Assembly: GCA_026419785.1 (NCBI GenBank)
Contig: JAODTK010004999.1
Location: 434,001-498,000, forward strand
DNA from: Sclerodactyla briareus
Taxonomy: Eukaryota; Echinodermata; Holothuroidea; Dendrochirotida; Sclerodactylidae
Length of the DNA stretch: 64,000 bases
Reading direction: 5' to 3'
The position numbers were made by a program, and so were the translations under genes. The notes beneath the pieces were generated by a model. The model made no database searches. It saw nothing but the letters and a program-made list of their open reading frames with translations, and was not told the DNA's origin. Below are positions 1 to 10,300 of the stretch, in pieces. Position 1 is the first letter of the stretch, and the number at the start of each line of letters is the position of its first letter.

Positions 1-1959
1 TATGTGACATGAAGCCATTCGCAATTCGCTACCAAGTTGGCAATAGATCAAAAGTTCCCCCGTATTTCAAGTACGACAGCGGCAGTACTGTACTTTGATG
101 ATGGCAAATGGAATGGATTCAGATGGAAGCCGTAAGGATCTGGAGCCACACTGGAGCCCAAATGCAATTATTGGCCCGGAATTCAGTGTTCCAGCAATGT
201 CGTCGAAATCGACCGCCCAGCTAGCACATCACAGTTACCCTCGCCTAAAGTTCAGAGTATCATTATTTATACGAATTGTAATCATTTTGACCACCAGGCC
301 TCACAAAGTTTACTAAGACGCCGAAAAAGTACGATATTAATAAAGTTGATAAACCATGACAAGGGCAAATGTGTTACAAGTACGAACCAAGGGCCATTAT
401 GCCATGTGCCTTCTGTTTAGATAACTATCATACTGGCAATATTGTTACAATGCTAAAAGGCCAAAAATTGTTCATGGGAATGATAATTAAGATGACGGGG
501 CGGAGGTAGTTTGGAACGAGGGAGATTGTAACATTTTCAGAGGTTTCACCCCATTACATAACGTCCAACCTTGTGCAGTGGGGAATAACATAGTCCTGGA
601 TCCTTGCGGCTAAAACAATGTTTCCTAAATAATCTTCTTCAAATACTCTTAACAATATCGTAGTATCGTACTCTAATATTTAAATTATTTTGTAAATGTC
701 TAATGGAACATATGATTAAAAATTATCACCAGTTATATGTCTTTATATATTTGCATGGACTGACACAAATATTTAGCTGCCAGTAGTAATCTCACTTAGC
801 CGTCGTGGTTATCCCTGGAGAACGAGGATAAATAGCTTGGCAGATTTGTTGCAGTTTATGTGGACATTAAGATGACTCGTGAGCAGTACATTCAGTACAA
901 ATAGTTCTGAATGGACACTCTTCTGTCTTCCACTCTCTTCTTACACACCTGCGCTTCTGCTGACTCCAAGAGAGTGAATATTCTTTGCCGTATGATAACA
1001 CACCAGAAGAATTCATGCTCGACATCCGCGTTTTAGTCGTAAAGTTAGTCATCAAAGTATCTCAGAATGTTCACTAATTGCCCAGAACGACACTCGAAGG
1101 TATTTGCCCGCTTAATACAGTATTGGGTCCGTCATCATCAAACACTGACTTTACCGGTCCTAGTTTTCAGCTAGAAGTGTATCATGCGAGATCAAACAAA
1201 GGCAGACGAGATTTGCTGTACATGAGGAGTCCAGACAGAATTGCATTTGGCCAAAATTCCAACGATGCCGAAGTGCGATGTTGCATAACTGTGAAAACCA
1301 CATTTTTCTGGTGACTCAATGATAGCCAGTAGGTCATATTTATACGAACTGTATTGTCCTGTGAGGGAGGTAATCAATAGAATCCTCATGCGGTGTGGCG
1401 TCACTAATACCGGACTGGTACGTGCGGTAATTTTATACTATACCTCGTGACCGTTTGATATTATTTGGATGATTTTTTTGCCACAAAACCTGTTCACAGC
1501 TCATTTTGACACGGTTCCACACTTGGGCCCAGTGAATCGATCCTGATGTCATGACGACTCTCGAACCTGCACCTATTGTAACATTCTACTGGTCTCATGA
1601 AACTGGAACTCGATGTCTGTATATTGTTTGTACCTGGATCCGGTAAAATGAAATCAAAACCAGCCATATTCAATGACAATAGTTGTCATTCAAAGAGGCA
1701 AATCAGTGTTGGAGTGAGAGACAGTTGCAATGACATACTTAGTTATAATTGACACATCCGCACAACATGTTAACCTCCGTATCCGACAGAGGGAGTCGAA
1801 CTGAAGGCTCTAATGAGCTCCATGATTGGGATCATGACAGTTTTCTCGACAGTGGTCGAAATTTGGACTATTTCCTTGAACGAACTGCTTATGGTCAGTT
1901 TTATGATGCACACTAGGTCCGGAACTTGTATGTTGTTGTTAACAAGAACACTCTCAATG
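1..1959. other. No recognised gene
   Basis: AT-rich sequence with only short open frames, none with a recognisable domain. Near 1770-1860 the minus strand has a GTTCGACTCCC string like a tRNA B box, but it sits too close to an A-box-like string for a tRNA, so I do not call one. A hairpin-like string (TCGACAGTGGTCGA) lies at about 1846-1859, about 100 bases before the TA array. Confidence 0.5.
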
Positions 1960-1970
1960 AATATATATAT

Positions 1971-2018
<48 letters not shown>

Positions 2019-2027
2019 ATATTATAT

Positions 2028-2061
<34 letters not shown>

Positions 2062-2094
2062 GATATATATATATATATCTATATATATATATAT
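1960..2094. repeat. (TA)n microsatellite, imperfect
   Basis: About 135 bases of nearly pure TA with a few interruptions (AATATA, AGATAT, TATCTA). The tract is self-complementary and can extrude as a cruciform. An open frame through it gives only Tyr-Ile repeats and is not a gene. Two similar arrays lie at 61741-61852 and 62508-62690, where they abut SINE or other repeat sequence. Confidence 0.95.
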
Positions 2095-2278
2095 CTTTTC
2101 TGTCATCATATATGTACTACCCTCCCGTTGTATAATCAGTTCTCTCCGCTGCCTCTATACCACATATTTCACCAACACCTATGGAATTCTAGCCCTAAAT
2201 ATCTTCACGAGTTATCTTGCATTTTAACGAGATTGTAGTGCTTATTCACACGGAGCGACGTTTATCCTCTTATTTTTT

Positions 2279-2324
2279 ATTAACAGATTGCCCAGGATGT
2301 TAATTCCTCAATCCTAAGGTTTGC
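2279..2324 (+). repeat. Direct repeat, left copy
   Basis: About 45 bases beginning ATTAACAGATTGCCCAGG recur at 3201-3246 with three single-base indels and no clear substitutions. The two copies flank about 880 bases that include a LINE 3' end. They could be a duplication generated on insertion or by later recombination. Confidence 0.75.
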
Positions 2325-2689
2325 GGGAGAATCATGTTGGAGAATTAGGTGTAAAAAAATATTTGGCCATTTTTGGCAAACTTTTTAAACAACTGAAAAG
2401 TCATAAAAAAAGAAATCGGTCATTCGCAAAAGGTGTAAATTCAATGTATCTACAATGTGTTTAGTTTTGTAAAATGTTTTAGCCAGCATTCGCAGCTAGT
2501 GGGCATTGGGTAATAGTTTAATTATTTGCAGCAAAAATTCCAACGTATTTGGAATAGGCAACCTGGTCAATATATGTTATTCTAAGTTCAATTGAATGTA
2601 ATATGATTGTTTGAAATTATAATAACAAACTGCTTGAATTATTCAAAACTGAAAAGTTTGAATATAGAGTACTTTGACCTTCATATACT

Positions 2690-2990
2690 GCGCTGTCCAC
2701 TTGTAAATGTATCTAGTTTAGTTTTAGTGAGGAAAGGTCAGGAGGACATGACGAAACCCTGAAACCACAATCCCCCAAAATGCAAACGAGCCCAGAAACT
2801 ACATAAGTCGCCCACAATTTTTGAAGAATAAATCAGGGCGTTCTTGAAGGCATTCACACTACTAGACATTACAACAATTTCCGGAAGGCTATTCCACTCG
2901 TTGATGACTCTCTGTGAAAAGAAGTGTTTCCGAAAGCTCCAATCTACCTGATGTTTGCTTGGAATATAAATTTACTTCGAATAACTGGAA
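2690..2990 (-). mobile_element. LINE 3'-end fragment (C-terminus and 3' UTR)
   Basis: On the minus strand, 2938 to 2879 translates to FRKHFFSQRVINEWNSLPE, followed by SSSVNAFKNALI. This is the conserved C-terminal 'RVINEWNSLP...SVNAFKNAL' signature of one large group of non-LTR retrotransposon polyproteins, just downstream of the RT region. The following 3' part (to about 2700) resembles the minus-strand sequence at 25085-25260, including a shared AGTTTTAGTGAGGAAAGGTC-like string, so the two are related 3' tails. The RT and endonuclease domains are absent, which fits the 5' truncation typical of target-primed insertion. The clade was not assigned. Confidence 0.75.
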
Positions 2991-3200
2991 TCAATTGACT
3001 CCAAGCAAACTGCCAATGTATAGATGTTGTTCTGATTTATGCCACTTCCATTAATGTAGTTAATGACTGCTCAGAATTTGCCATGACCATATAACGGCTA
3101 GACTAATAGTCCCCCGTCATCGTTTTGGGACTGCTGGATTCACACAACAAACCACTGTCTTCATCAATAAATCTTCCACTGTAGCAATACTCTCACTCCC

Positions 3201-3246
3201 ATTAACAGATTTGCCCAGATGTTAATTCCTCAATCCTAACGGTTTA
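3201..3246 (+). repeat. Direct repeat, right copy
   Basis: Partner of 2279-2324 (ATTAACAGATTTGCCCAGAT...). It differs by one T insertion, one G deletion and one C insertion. It marks the right edge of the segment carrying the LINE 3' end. Confidence 0.75.
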
Positions 3247-3265
3247 TTATTACCCACAGAGAGTA

Positions 3266-3589
3266 ATGAACTTGGCTTTTGACAATATTTTATTCTTCTC
3301 CTGCAACAAATATATCGCTAATACCGTAAAGAATATTCGCTTACCATCGGGTCAACGAAAATACTCCGATATACATTTGTTACATGTTTGCAGAGAACTC
3401 CCCTACGACAGCCCCGTCCGTCCTTCAGTCGCCAGAATAATTCCCCATGAAAAATTACTGTCACTCGGAGATGTCATGGTGTGTACTCCGGTTTTGGAAA
3501 GTGTTGTAGCGACAAAACAGCACGTGGGCTACATTTTTAAACGAAGTTCAGACACTGCCTCTTTCTTCACTAGAAGAGGACAAGGGTAA
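3266..3589 (+). other. Unrecognised 107-codon open frame
   Basis: An ATG-initiated frame of 107 codons with ordinary composition (MNLAFDNILFFSCNKYIANT at the start). I recognise no domain. Its last codons run into the first unit of the ~700 bp tandem repeat (KRSSDTASFF corresponds to the repeated AACGAAGTTC.GACACTG string), which argues for repeat-derived sequence or a chance frame. No splice or promoter evidence was seen. Confidence 0.15.
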
Positions 3590-5100
3590 AACAAAGCCAA
3601 TGGCAATGCTTGAAGGACCATTATCAAACTAGTCAGAGCTACCGCATTGATTTCTGAGAGATTCAGATCCTTGTTCCGATATTGAAACTAAACAAATCAA
3701 TGGGCCACTAGAATTGGGAGAGCGTGGCTCCCTAGCTCTTAAATATTCCAGCAACATCGCTGCGGCAGAGCCTTTTTGAACATTTCGAGATATCACAAAC
3801 CTCAGCCGGATATGGCGGTTCTATCGGCGAAAGGGCATCAATTCATTGTTTAATTTGCAACATTCATCATTCTCCACTTCCATGACTGTTCATGAGCGTG
3901 AGCGGGATTTAGAGGGCTGAAGCATTGGCTCGTCAATTAAAGAATAACATAACACTAAAAGAAACGCCTTTTTCAAAGAAAATATAATCAGTTGTTTCTA
4001 CTGCTATGTATATTAACAGTGCTGCCAATTGCATCTTCGTACCAAGAAGTGGCTCGTCATATGAACGCCAATGTGTAGCTTCCTCTGGCGATTCAACACC
4101 TCGGTTAGTGGTTCATGTGCCTCCGATCATAAATATTCCATCGGTCCTCCATTTGCAAGAATAGTTAATTGATTTCCTGGCTCTCTCGAGCAGTCGGTGG
4201 TGTAATTCAGGTTTGTAAGGTGTGAAAGTGGACAATTACACCCATAACTCCCTTTTAACGAAGTTCCGACACTGTCTATTTTGTCAGCCAGAAATTACAA
4301 GGAGAAAACAAAGCCAATGGCAATGCTTGAAGGACCATTATCAAACTAGTCAGAGCTACCGCATTGATTTCTGAGAGATTCAGATCCTTTGTTCCGATAT
4401 TGAAACTAACAAATCATGGGCCACTAAATTGGGAGAGCGTGGCTCCCTAGCTCTTAAATATTCCAGCAACATCGCTGCGGCAGAGCCTTTTTGAACATTT
4501 CGAGATATCACAACCTCAGCCGGATATGGCGGTTCTATCGGCGAAAGGGCATCAATTCATTGTTTAATTTGCAACATTCATCATTCTCCACTTCCATGAC
4601 TGTTCATGGTGAGCGGGATTTAGAGGGCTGAAGCATTGGCTCGTCAATGTAAAGAATACCCCTAAAGCATTTTTTCAAGAAATTATATCTAGTTGTTTTC
4701 TCCGCATTTAGATTACATGTTCCAATTGCATCTTTCTTACCAGAATGTTGGCTCGTCTATGACGCCATGTGTACTCTCTGGCGCGTCAACAACCTCGTTT
4801 AGTGGTTTCATGTGCCCCGATCAGAATCTTCCCATCGTCCTCCAGTGCAAGCATTTTAATTTATTTCCTGGCTCTTCGAGCAGCTGGTGTGTATCCGGTT
4901 TGTAAGTGTGAAGTGACAAATTACACACATAACTCCCTTTTAACGAAGTTCCGACACTGTCTATTTGTCCCAGAAGAGTACACGGAGAAAACAAGCAATG
5001 GCAATGTTTTGTGAAGGACGATTATTGAACGAGCAGAGCTGCATGGGCACTGGATGTCGGTGGGTGATTCAGATATCCTTGTTCCGATATTGAAACTGAA
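3537..5100. repeat. Imperfect tandem repeat, units of ~680-715 bp
   Basis: Three successive units start at about 3537, 4252 and 4932, each opening with a string like TTTAACGAAGTTCCGACACTG. Units 1 and 2 are full length; unit 3 fades out near 5100. The first ~350 bases of units 1 and 2 (3592-3945 versus 4308-4655) are nearly identical apart from single-base insertions or deletions, for example CAGATCCTTGTT versus CAGATCCTTTGTT. The distal halves are more diverged. No coding potential was recognised. Confidence 0.85.
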
Positions 5101-5230
5101 GAAAAATCATGAGCCTACGAAAATTGGGATAGCCAGGCTTTTATTTATTAAGTGAGCAATCTCTCAGCGGATTTAGGAGCTGAGGCACTAAGATTACACT
5201 GAAAGCGTTATTTCAATTATTTTTTTTTCG

Positions 5231-6200
5231 ATTAAGCCCCAGTCACACAACCGAAACGTATCGATTGATTGATCGTGCGGTTGGTGAAAACCAGTCGGTA
5301 GCTCATTGCTACGATCTCTAGAGCCGTCGCAAGCCGCGACTGCTCTTAAGACTGGTGGTAGTTGTCATCGTCATTAGTTATGTTCATTTGTCGTGGCATC
5401 AGCAACGATTGTCGAATATCACCTGCAAAGCAATCGTAGGTCACCTGTAATGGCGACTAGCGACCGAACGTACGGTCATCGTGGTGACAAGCGACTTTTC
5501 AGTACGATCAAACGTGGCGACGTGCGACGACTAATATGATCAATCGCTGTCGGTCGCGATCAGTCGTGCGGTCAGTCGCACGAACAGAATCGAAGGTTCG
5601 CGATTGTGGCGTTCGCTCAAGCAGGTCTAGGAACAGCATGGTTGAATGCGCAGTATTTAATCGAATACCTGAAATATTTCATCAGTTTGTTCTAATCCCC
5701 GTAGAAAGACAGCCTCCACTTCCGAGAACGAATCCAGTATCTACGACGCCTGTTCCGTTTCGTCGCCGCACTGGTTTCTTTGTCCAACTAATTTGGTGCG
5801 GCTGGCACCACAACACTAATCGGTTGTTGTTGCTCAATCCGTCTGCAACCATGACATCATATGCTCAATTCTTCTCGCAGGAACAGGTAAACACCGCTAT
5901 TTTGATACGCGCTCGTCAAGTACCATTGTTCAAGGCTAGCAAGGCACGATCCAGTAATTCCCACTCTTCCGACCGACATCCTATTGCCGAGGGTCTGGTG
6001 GTACCACAGATCGTTACATCGTACGACGAGTCAAGACTGTCGTGCTATTCGCACACGGGTGATCGTGTGGTGGTACGACAGGTGGCACCACGACAGGTGC
6101 CGATTCATTCGTACGACTGAATTTACAGTGATCATTCACGACTGTGTGCGATCATGTACGACTTGTGGTACGACCACGTAAGACCTGCACTGCAAGACCA
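5231..6200. mobile_element. Putative foldback DNA element, GTACGA/TCGTAC-rich
   Basis: CpG-rich unlike its AT-rich flanks. It opens with GCCCCAGTCACACAACCG, then has two flanking zones (about 5255-5600 and 5985-6200) full of GATCGT, GTACGA, TCGTAC and GTGCGA words on both strands, around a core of about 400 bases. Such self-complementary arms around a unique core are typical of non-autonomous foldback transposons. A 194-codon frame (5536-6120) crosses arm and core and is Arg/Ser-rich; I do not treat it as a gene. The outer right terminus is not a clean inverted copy of the left one, so the element may be truncated. The assignment is inference. Confidence 0.4.
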
Positions 6201-6479
6201 ATATATGGCAACCAACTGACACATGTGACTGTAGATGGCCCGGAGCTGCAGGTGTGGATTCCTTTTTTTACCTGGGTGACATGTTTCCGGAGTTGGTGTC
6301 TGCACTTGTTGCTGCCTCACAAGAGCACTTCTGGCTGGTGACGAGTTCTGGCAGGAAATGTTAACAATCCTCTCCTGTAAAAGCCTCTCCCTAGAAACCC
6401 TAGGTGCCTTTACAATACCTTTTTCGGAGTACCAGGCTGTACGCCAATGTATACTGCGTAGCACAGCGGGATGACATCA

Positions 6480-6839
6480 GATACTGGAAATGAATTGAAC
6501 GTTCAATGTTGAGGTGGCTATGAGGCCTGGAGATAAGACGGCGCTGGACTGTCTATATGATGTTTTGGAACCTCCCCAGCTCGGAGACCATCCTACGAAG
6601 CAGGGGCTTTGCTGGTACGGGTAATGTTCATCGTAGCGATTGCTGTATCAAGGTTGGCGCGGATATGCCCCACTGGTGAGCTCCTCGAGGGCGACCAAAG
6701 AGGACCTGGCTGAGCACTGTCCTGCAAGACCTGAAGATTGAACTGACACCCTCTCCATTGGAAGCACGCTTTGAGGACAGCTGTGAGAGGTTGCCAAGAA
6801 TCGTCATTCAGACGTAAAAACATGATGATGGTGATGATA
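6480..6839 (+). mobile_element. LINE 3'-end fragment with ATG-rich tail
   Basis: 6686 onward translates to RGRPKRTWLSTVLQDLKIE, ending PRIVIQT and a stop near 6817. This is the 'RGRP..TW...V..DL' C-terminal signature of RTE/CR1-like retrotransposon polyproteins. Upstream pieces (MLRWL near 6508; QGLCWYG...VHRSD near 6601-6640) fit the preceding 'ML RW...GHV R' part with frameshifts. A run of ATGATGGTGATGAT follows the stop, as expected for a LINE 3' tail. Opposite-strand open frames here are shadows. Confidence 0.7.
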
Positions 6840-7575
6840 TACCCCTCTCCTGTCAGTGCTCACGATTCATCCCCCTCTCCTAAGTTCCTTCCTACCCACT
6901 GGTTTCATTTGTGAAAATCGTGCACAGCCGGAATCAGGCTACAATACATTGGATTCATTCCGAAACGTTCCACTGTGATTCAACCTACCGATCTCTACAG
7001 TCGTTGCATTTAAAACCCAATCATTTATTCTTTAGGTTATTTATTTTGCTTTTTTTATTCAGTCCTGATAAGCGAATCGGCGATTCGTTATGGGGGATAC
7101 GGAAATGAATGGCCAAGAGAATGAGTCAAAACTGAAATCGACCTTGGAAACATTGTGAAGCAACGATTCGAACATTTTACATATGTTAAATATACTAAGT
7201 CCTATTAGATACTACTTCTTTACATACAAATTCCATTAAATCACCGAGATATCCTGGGAATACGCAATCAGGTGACCTTGATAACAATTAGTGTTCACTT
7301 TGGTAATGAAACAGGCGCCTGTACCAGCAATTAGACATTACAAGGAATCTTGTTCGTCGTCGAAGAGGGAAAGTGATATTCCTTCCTATGTTTAAATTTT
7401 GGGGCAGTCATACCAAGACTCCAAAACTGCAACTAAATGTCGTCGAGCGTGGCGCTATATTATTATTACTTTTTCGTTGCTGATTTCATGTTATTATTAT
7501 TATATTATTCCAATGATATATTTTACTCAGTTGACCATTTCGCTTATATTCACTACTGTTGGTTCATAGCATATC
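6840..7575. other. No gene seen
   Basis: AT-rich, with short ATT/TTA triplet runs near 7463-7510. No recognisable coding or RNA feature. Confidence 0.5.
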
Positions 7576-7577
7576 TA

Positions 7578-7637
7578 TAGTTACCCTTATTGGGGATAGA
7601 AGGCTTTCAATAAGGGTTACCCCATAGTTGGGTAACC
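7578..7637. repeat. Two adjacent hairpins
   Basis: GTTACCCTTATTG and CAATAAGGGTTAC pair with one mismatch across a ~15 base loop. Immediately overlapping, GGTTACCC (7615-7622) and GGGTAACC (7630-7637) form a perfect 8 bp stem with a 7 base loop. The first arm resembles the terminus CTTACCCCTTATTG of the foldback element at 36122-36598, so this may be a remnant of a related element. Confidence 0.6.
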
Positions 7638-7639
7638 AG

Positions 7640-8640
7640 GGCTCCTTCTACGCAGAAATGCCTCGGTGTCGTCTGCGTGTCCGCCAGATATCGCAGTTAG
7701 GAATGACTGGAACACGTTACGAACTTCACACGAGGATGACATTTTATTCAATCTAATGAATAGAAAGTTGTTACATTATAACCTCAGAACAACTGAATGA
7801 GTAACTAAACGGGACTGGATGGGCAGGGGATGCGAAATGTGGGTGAATTTTCCCGAATCGAGTTGAAGTTCAAGGATTTTGATGAGGGGCTTAAAAGATG
7901 AGGTGGGAACGAAGTTAAGGGCGTCGTGAACATGCGGCAGGATATTATAGGAGCCCACTGTTGTAGGTCACGTGTTAGGTCTGGCGGCGGGTCACATGCC
8001 TTAACTGCTAATTCTTCCACTGCTCCGGATAATGGGGAGTTAGTTTCAGTGGGGTCAGCTGTAGCGATCGTTGCTAGTTGCCTGTGCGAAGTAAGGGGTG
8101 TAGTACACTACGGGATAACGTAAGGGGTGTGTAAAAGGGAATGGGGGGGGGGGGGGCGTTTGGGAAAGGTGGTAACTAGTTGAGCATTCGGATATGATTT
8201 TTTTTTAGTAAGATTGGTAGGTCGAAGCGATTACATGTTTGTTTACCTGGTGCTAGGATGAAGGGCTCAGTTCATACGATCGATCGCAGTGGCGAGGGGG
8301 TGTGGTTGCGAGATAGGACTGATAACCTCAAGAGTGTTCCGCAAGACGTACTGAGATCCCGATTGAGAGCGTGTTTTTTTCGGAGGAAGTGGGGGGGGGG
8401 GTGACTTTTCGGGCTAAGGATAGGCCTCACCGAAATTATTCGTGCCCCGGTGTGGGCAAGTTAGATTGATTTTGTGTTGATGGGCGCTGTTAAACTAGAT
8501 CGGGATTGAGGGTCAGAGGGTCAGATCCCTAACTCAACAGCCCAGCAGTGGCTAACCACTAAGTGTCAGCACTTCAAGCGATAGTCATATTCTGCACAAT
8601 AACTTAGTCCATATTCTGGGAATTCGCCAGATGGCTTTTC
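7640..8640. other. G-rich stretch with poly-G tracts, no gene recognised
   Basis: The plus strand is G-rich compared with the neighbouring sequence. It includes a G14 run at 8143-8156 and a G11 run at 8391-8401. Short frames on both strands have no recognisable domains. It lies directly 5' of the LINE remnant at 8640, so part of it could be that element's 5' region, but I cannot show this. Confidence 0.4.
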
Positions 8641-10300
8641 ATGGGAGTGCCTCATTATCTCTCTCCAACAACACTTATGGCAATAACTCATTTATTCTTT
8701 GAATGCTTAACTATGTTCCGAGCGAAAATACGACCAATCACGGATGAATCCAATTATCCAGACATTTCTTGATCTGATTGTTGTAGTGGCGGACACGTTC
8801 CGACTTTTTCAACTTTCTCAGATGTAACATTTCCCTACCAGGAAACACAGATCTTGGATTTAGTCGTGCGTAAGTGTTCATAATTAGTGGACAAAGTGAA
8901 AAGTATCGGGACACTCGGTGAAAGTGATCACGGTGCTGTAGATTCTGAGTGTTTTAAATCGTGTCTGTGTCAGAAGGTGAATTTCAAGGGAATTCATAGT
9001 ATCCTGAAGTCATTTGGTCTGATTCGTTATTTGAGTCAATGCTTGTGATTCTGGAGTGTTCTCATCGAAAAAAATCTTGTGTGCATTCCTTTAATTAGAA
9101 CTTGGAGCCTTGTTGGATGACAAGAAATGTTCTTTTTTTCTCTCAGAAGGGAGCAAAATTAGTGGCTTCTCCATCGTTCCTTCATGTCATATGGATCAGT
9201 TAGAAGCCAACCAGGGCTGGAGTTGTCAAGCTTCAGTTTGAAGTTCAGAAATAAATTGCCTCAATATTGAAGACAACCCTCGTGCATTTTCCACTCATGT
9301 TATAGGAAAAGCAGAAAGTTAAGATAGCATTGGACCATTCTTCGATCCAGTGGCGGGGGAGGGAGGGGGGTTACAACCAAACGAATAGGTTAGGTTTCTA
9401 TCAGTTATTTCAGGACGGTTTCAGAGCAAGAAATTTAGAGATTGGTAATTTTGATGACTTCATTGTTTGGGGTATTAATTAGTTATTACTGACGTAGTTC
9501 GTTCCCCTGATTTAGTTAAGAACTGGTGCGCTCCTGGTTAGCGGAGTTTACCTGTTCCTGCTAATGTCTTTTGCCAGTTGTTGTCTGTTTCATTAGCTCT
9601 ATTGTCAATATATTCTCTACGGAAGTGCGGTTTATAAGGATTGGAAGAAGACAAAGGTTCACCTATTTTCAAGGAAGGTAACGTTCTCATTCTTGAAATT
9701 ACGGCGAGTGACACAATCATCATCAGCGAAATCACTATATACCGATTGCCTGGGTATGTCTACAAACCAACATGTAAACACCCCGTCCCCAAATGAGATC
9801 ATGTCGATGTCTGTTGAACCGGCCATTGATGACCTGCTAACAACAATGTTTAGAATGGGAGATCACTCCAGCTGCGTGAACTGATACCTGTTTAGTAATT
9901 GGAAGCTTAATGGATTATGTAGGTGGTCAGAGGGATTTTTGCCGCATGCTTGATCAGAGAGCAAGTTAACCTTAAAGGCATTCAGTTGGGTTCATGTCTG
10001 GCTATAGCGCAACTGAGGCAATCTTCATCCTCCACAGCGACAAAAAATACCTGGCGAACGACCAGGATACATACGTTCGGCCTCTGTGGACTTTCGATGA
10101 GGCTTTTGACTGTGTTTCCTAGTCGACGGATCTGGTAGCAATGGAGAACTATGAGTCTTGGAGATAGTCGAGTGGTGCGATCAATGTTTGAGGGTGCAAC
10201 AGTAGGTTTCGCATAGACACCATATACAGTGACTTCTTCGACTTCATGTTGATTTCAATCAGGGTTCGGGACCAAATTCCCTCCTGTTCATAATCGTGCT
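8640..10300 (+). mobile_element. Decayed LINE with endonuclease and RT remnants
   Basis: Pieces of one polyprotein occur in the expected order on the plus strand. The end of the AP-type endonuclease domain is ILDLV at 8851-8865 and LGESDH at 8914-8931, the final catalytic SDH. A linker peptide IEDNPRAFSTHV is at 9266-9301 and an RT entry motif DWKKTK...PIFKEGN is near 9639-9675. RT core SVGFMSGYSATEAIFIL starts at 9982 and the catalytic FDEAFDCVS block is at 10093-10119. A following block NSRFRIDTIYSDFF begins at 10198. Frameshifts and stops separate the blocks. The 3' part of RT (YxDD region) and C-terminus were not found. That all blocks belong to one insertion is inferred from order and spacing. 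Confidence 0.65.

Noticed and set aside
1813-2238. 141-codon plus frame
   Set aside because: Most of it is Tyr-Ile repeats from the (TA)n array.
5536-6120. 194-codon frame as a host gene
   Set aside because: It crosses the word-repeat arms of a foldback-like element, is Arg/Ser-rich, and has no domain.
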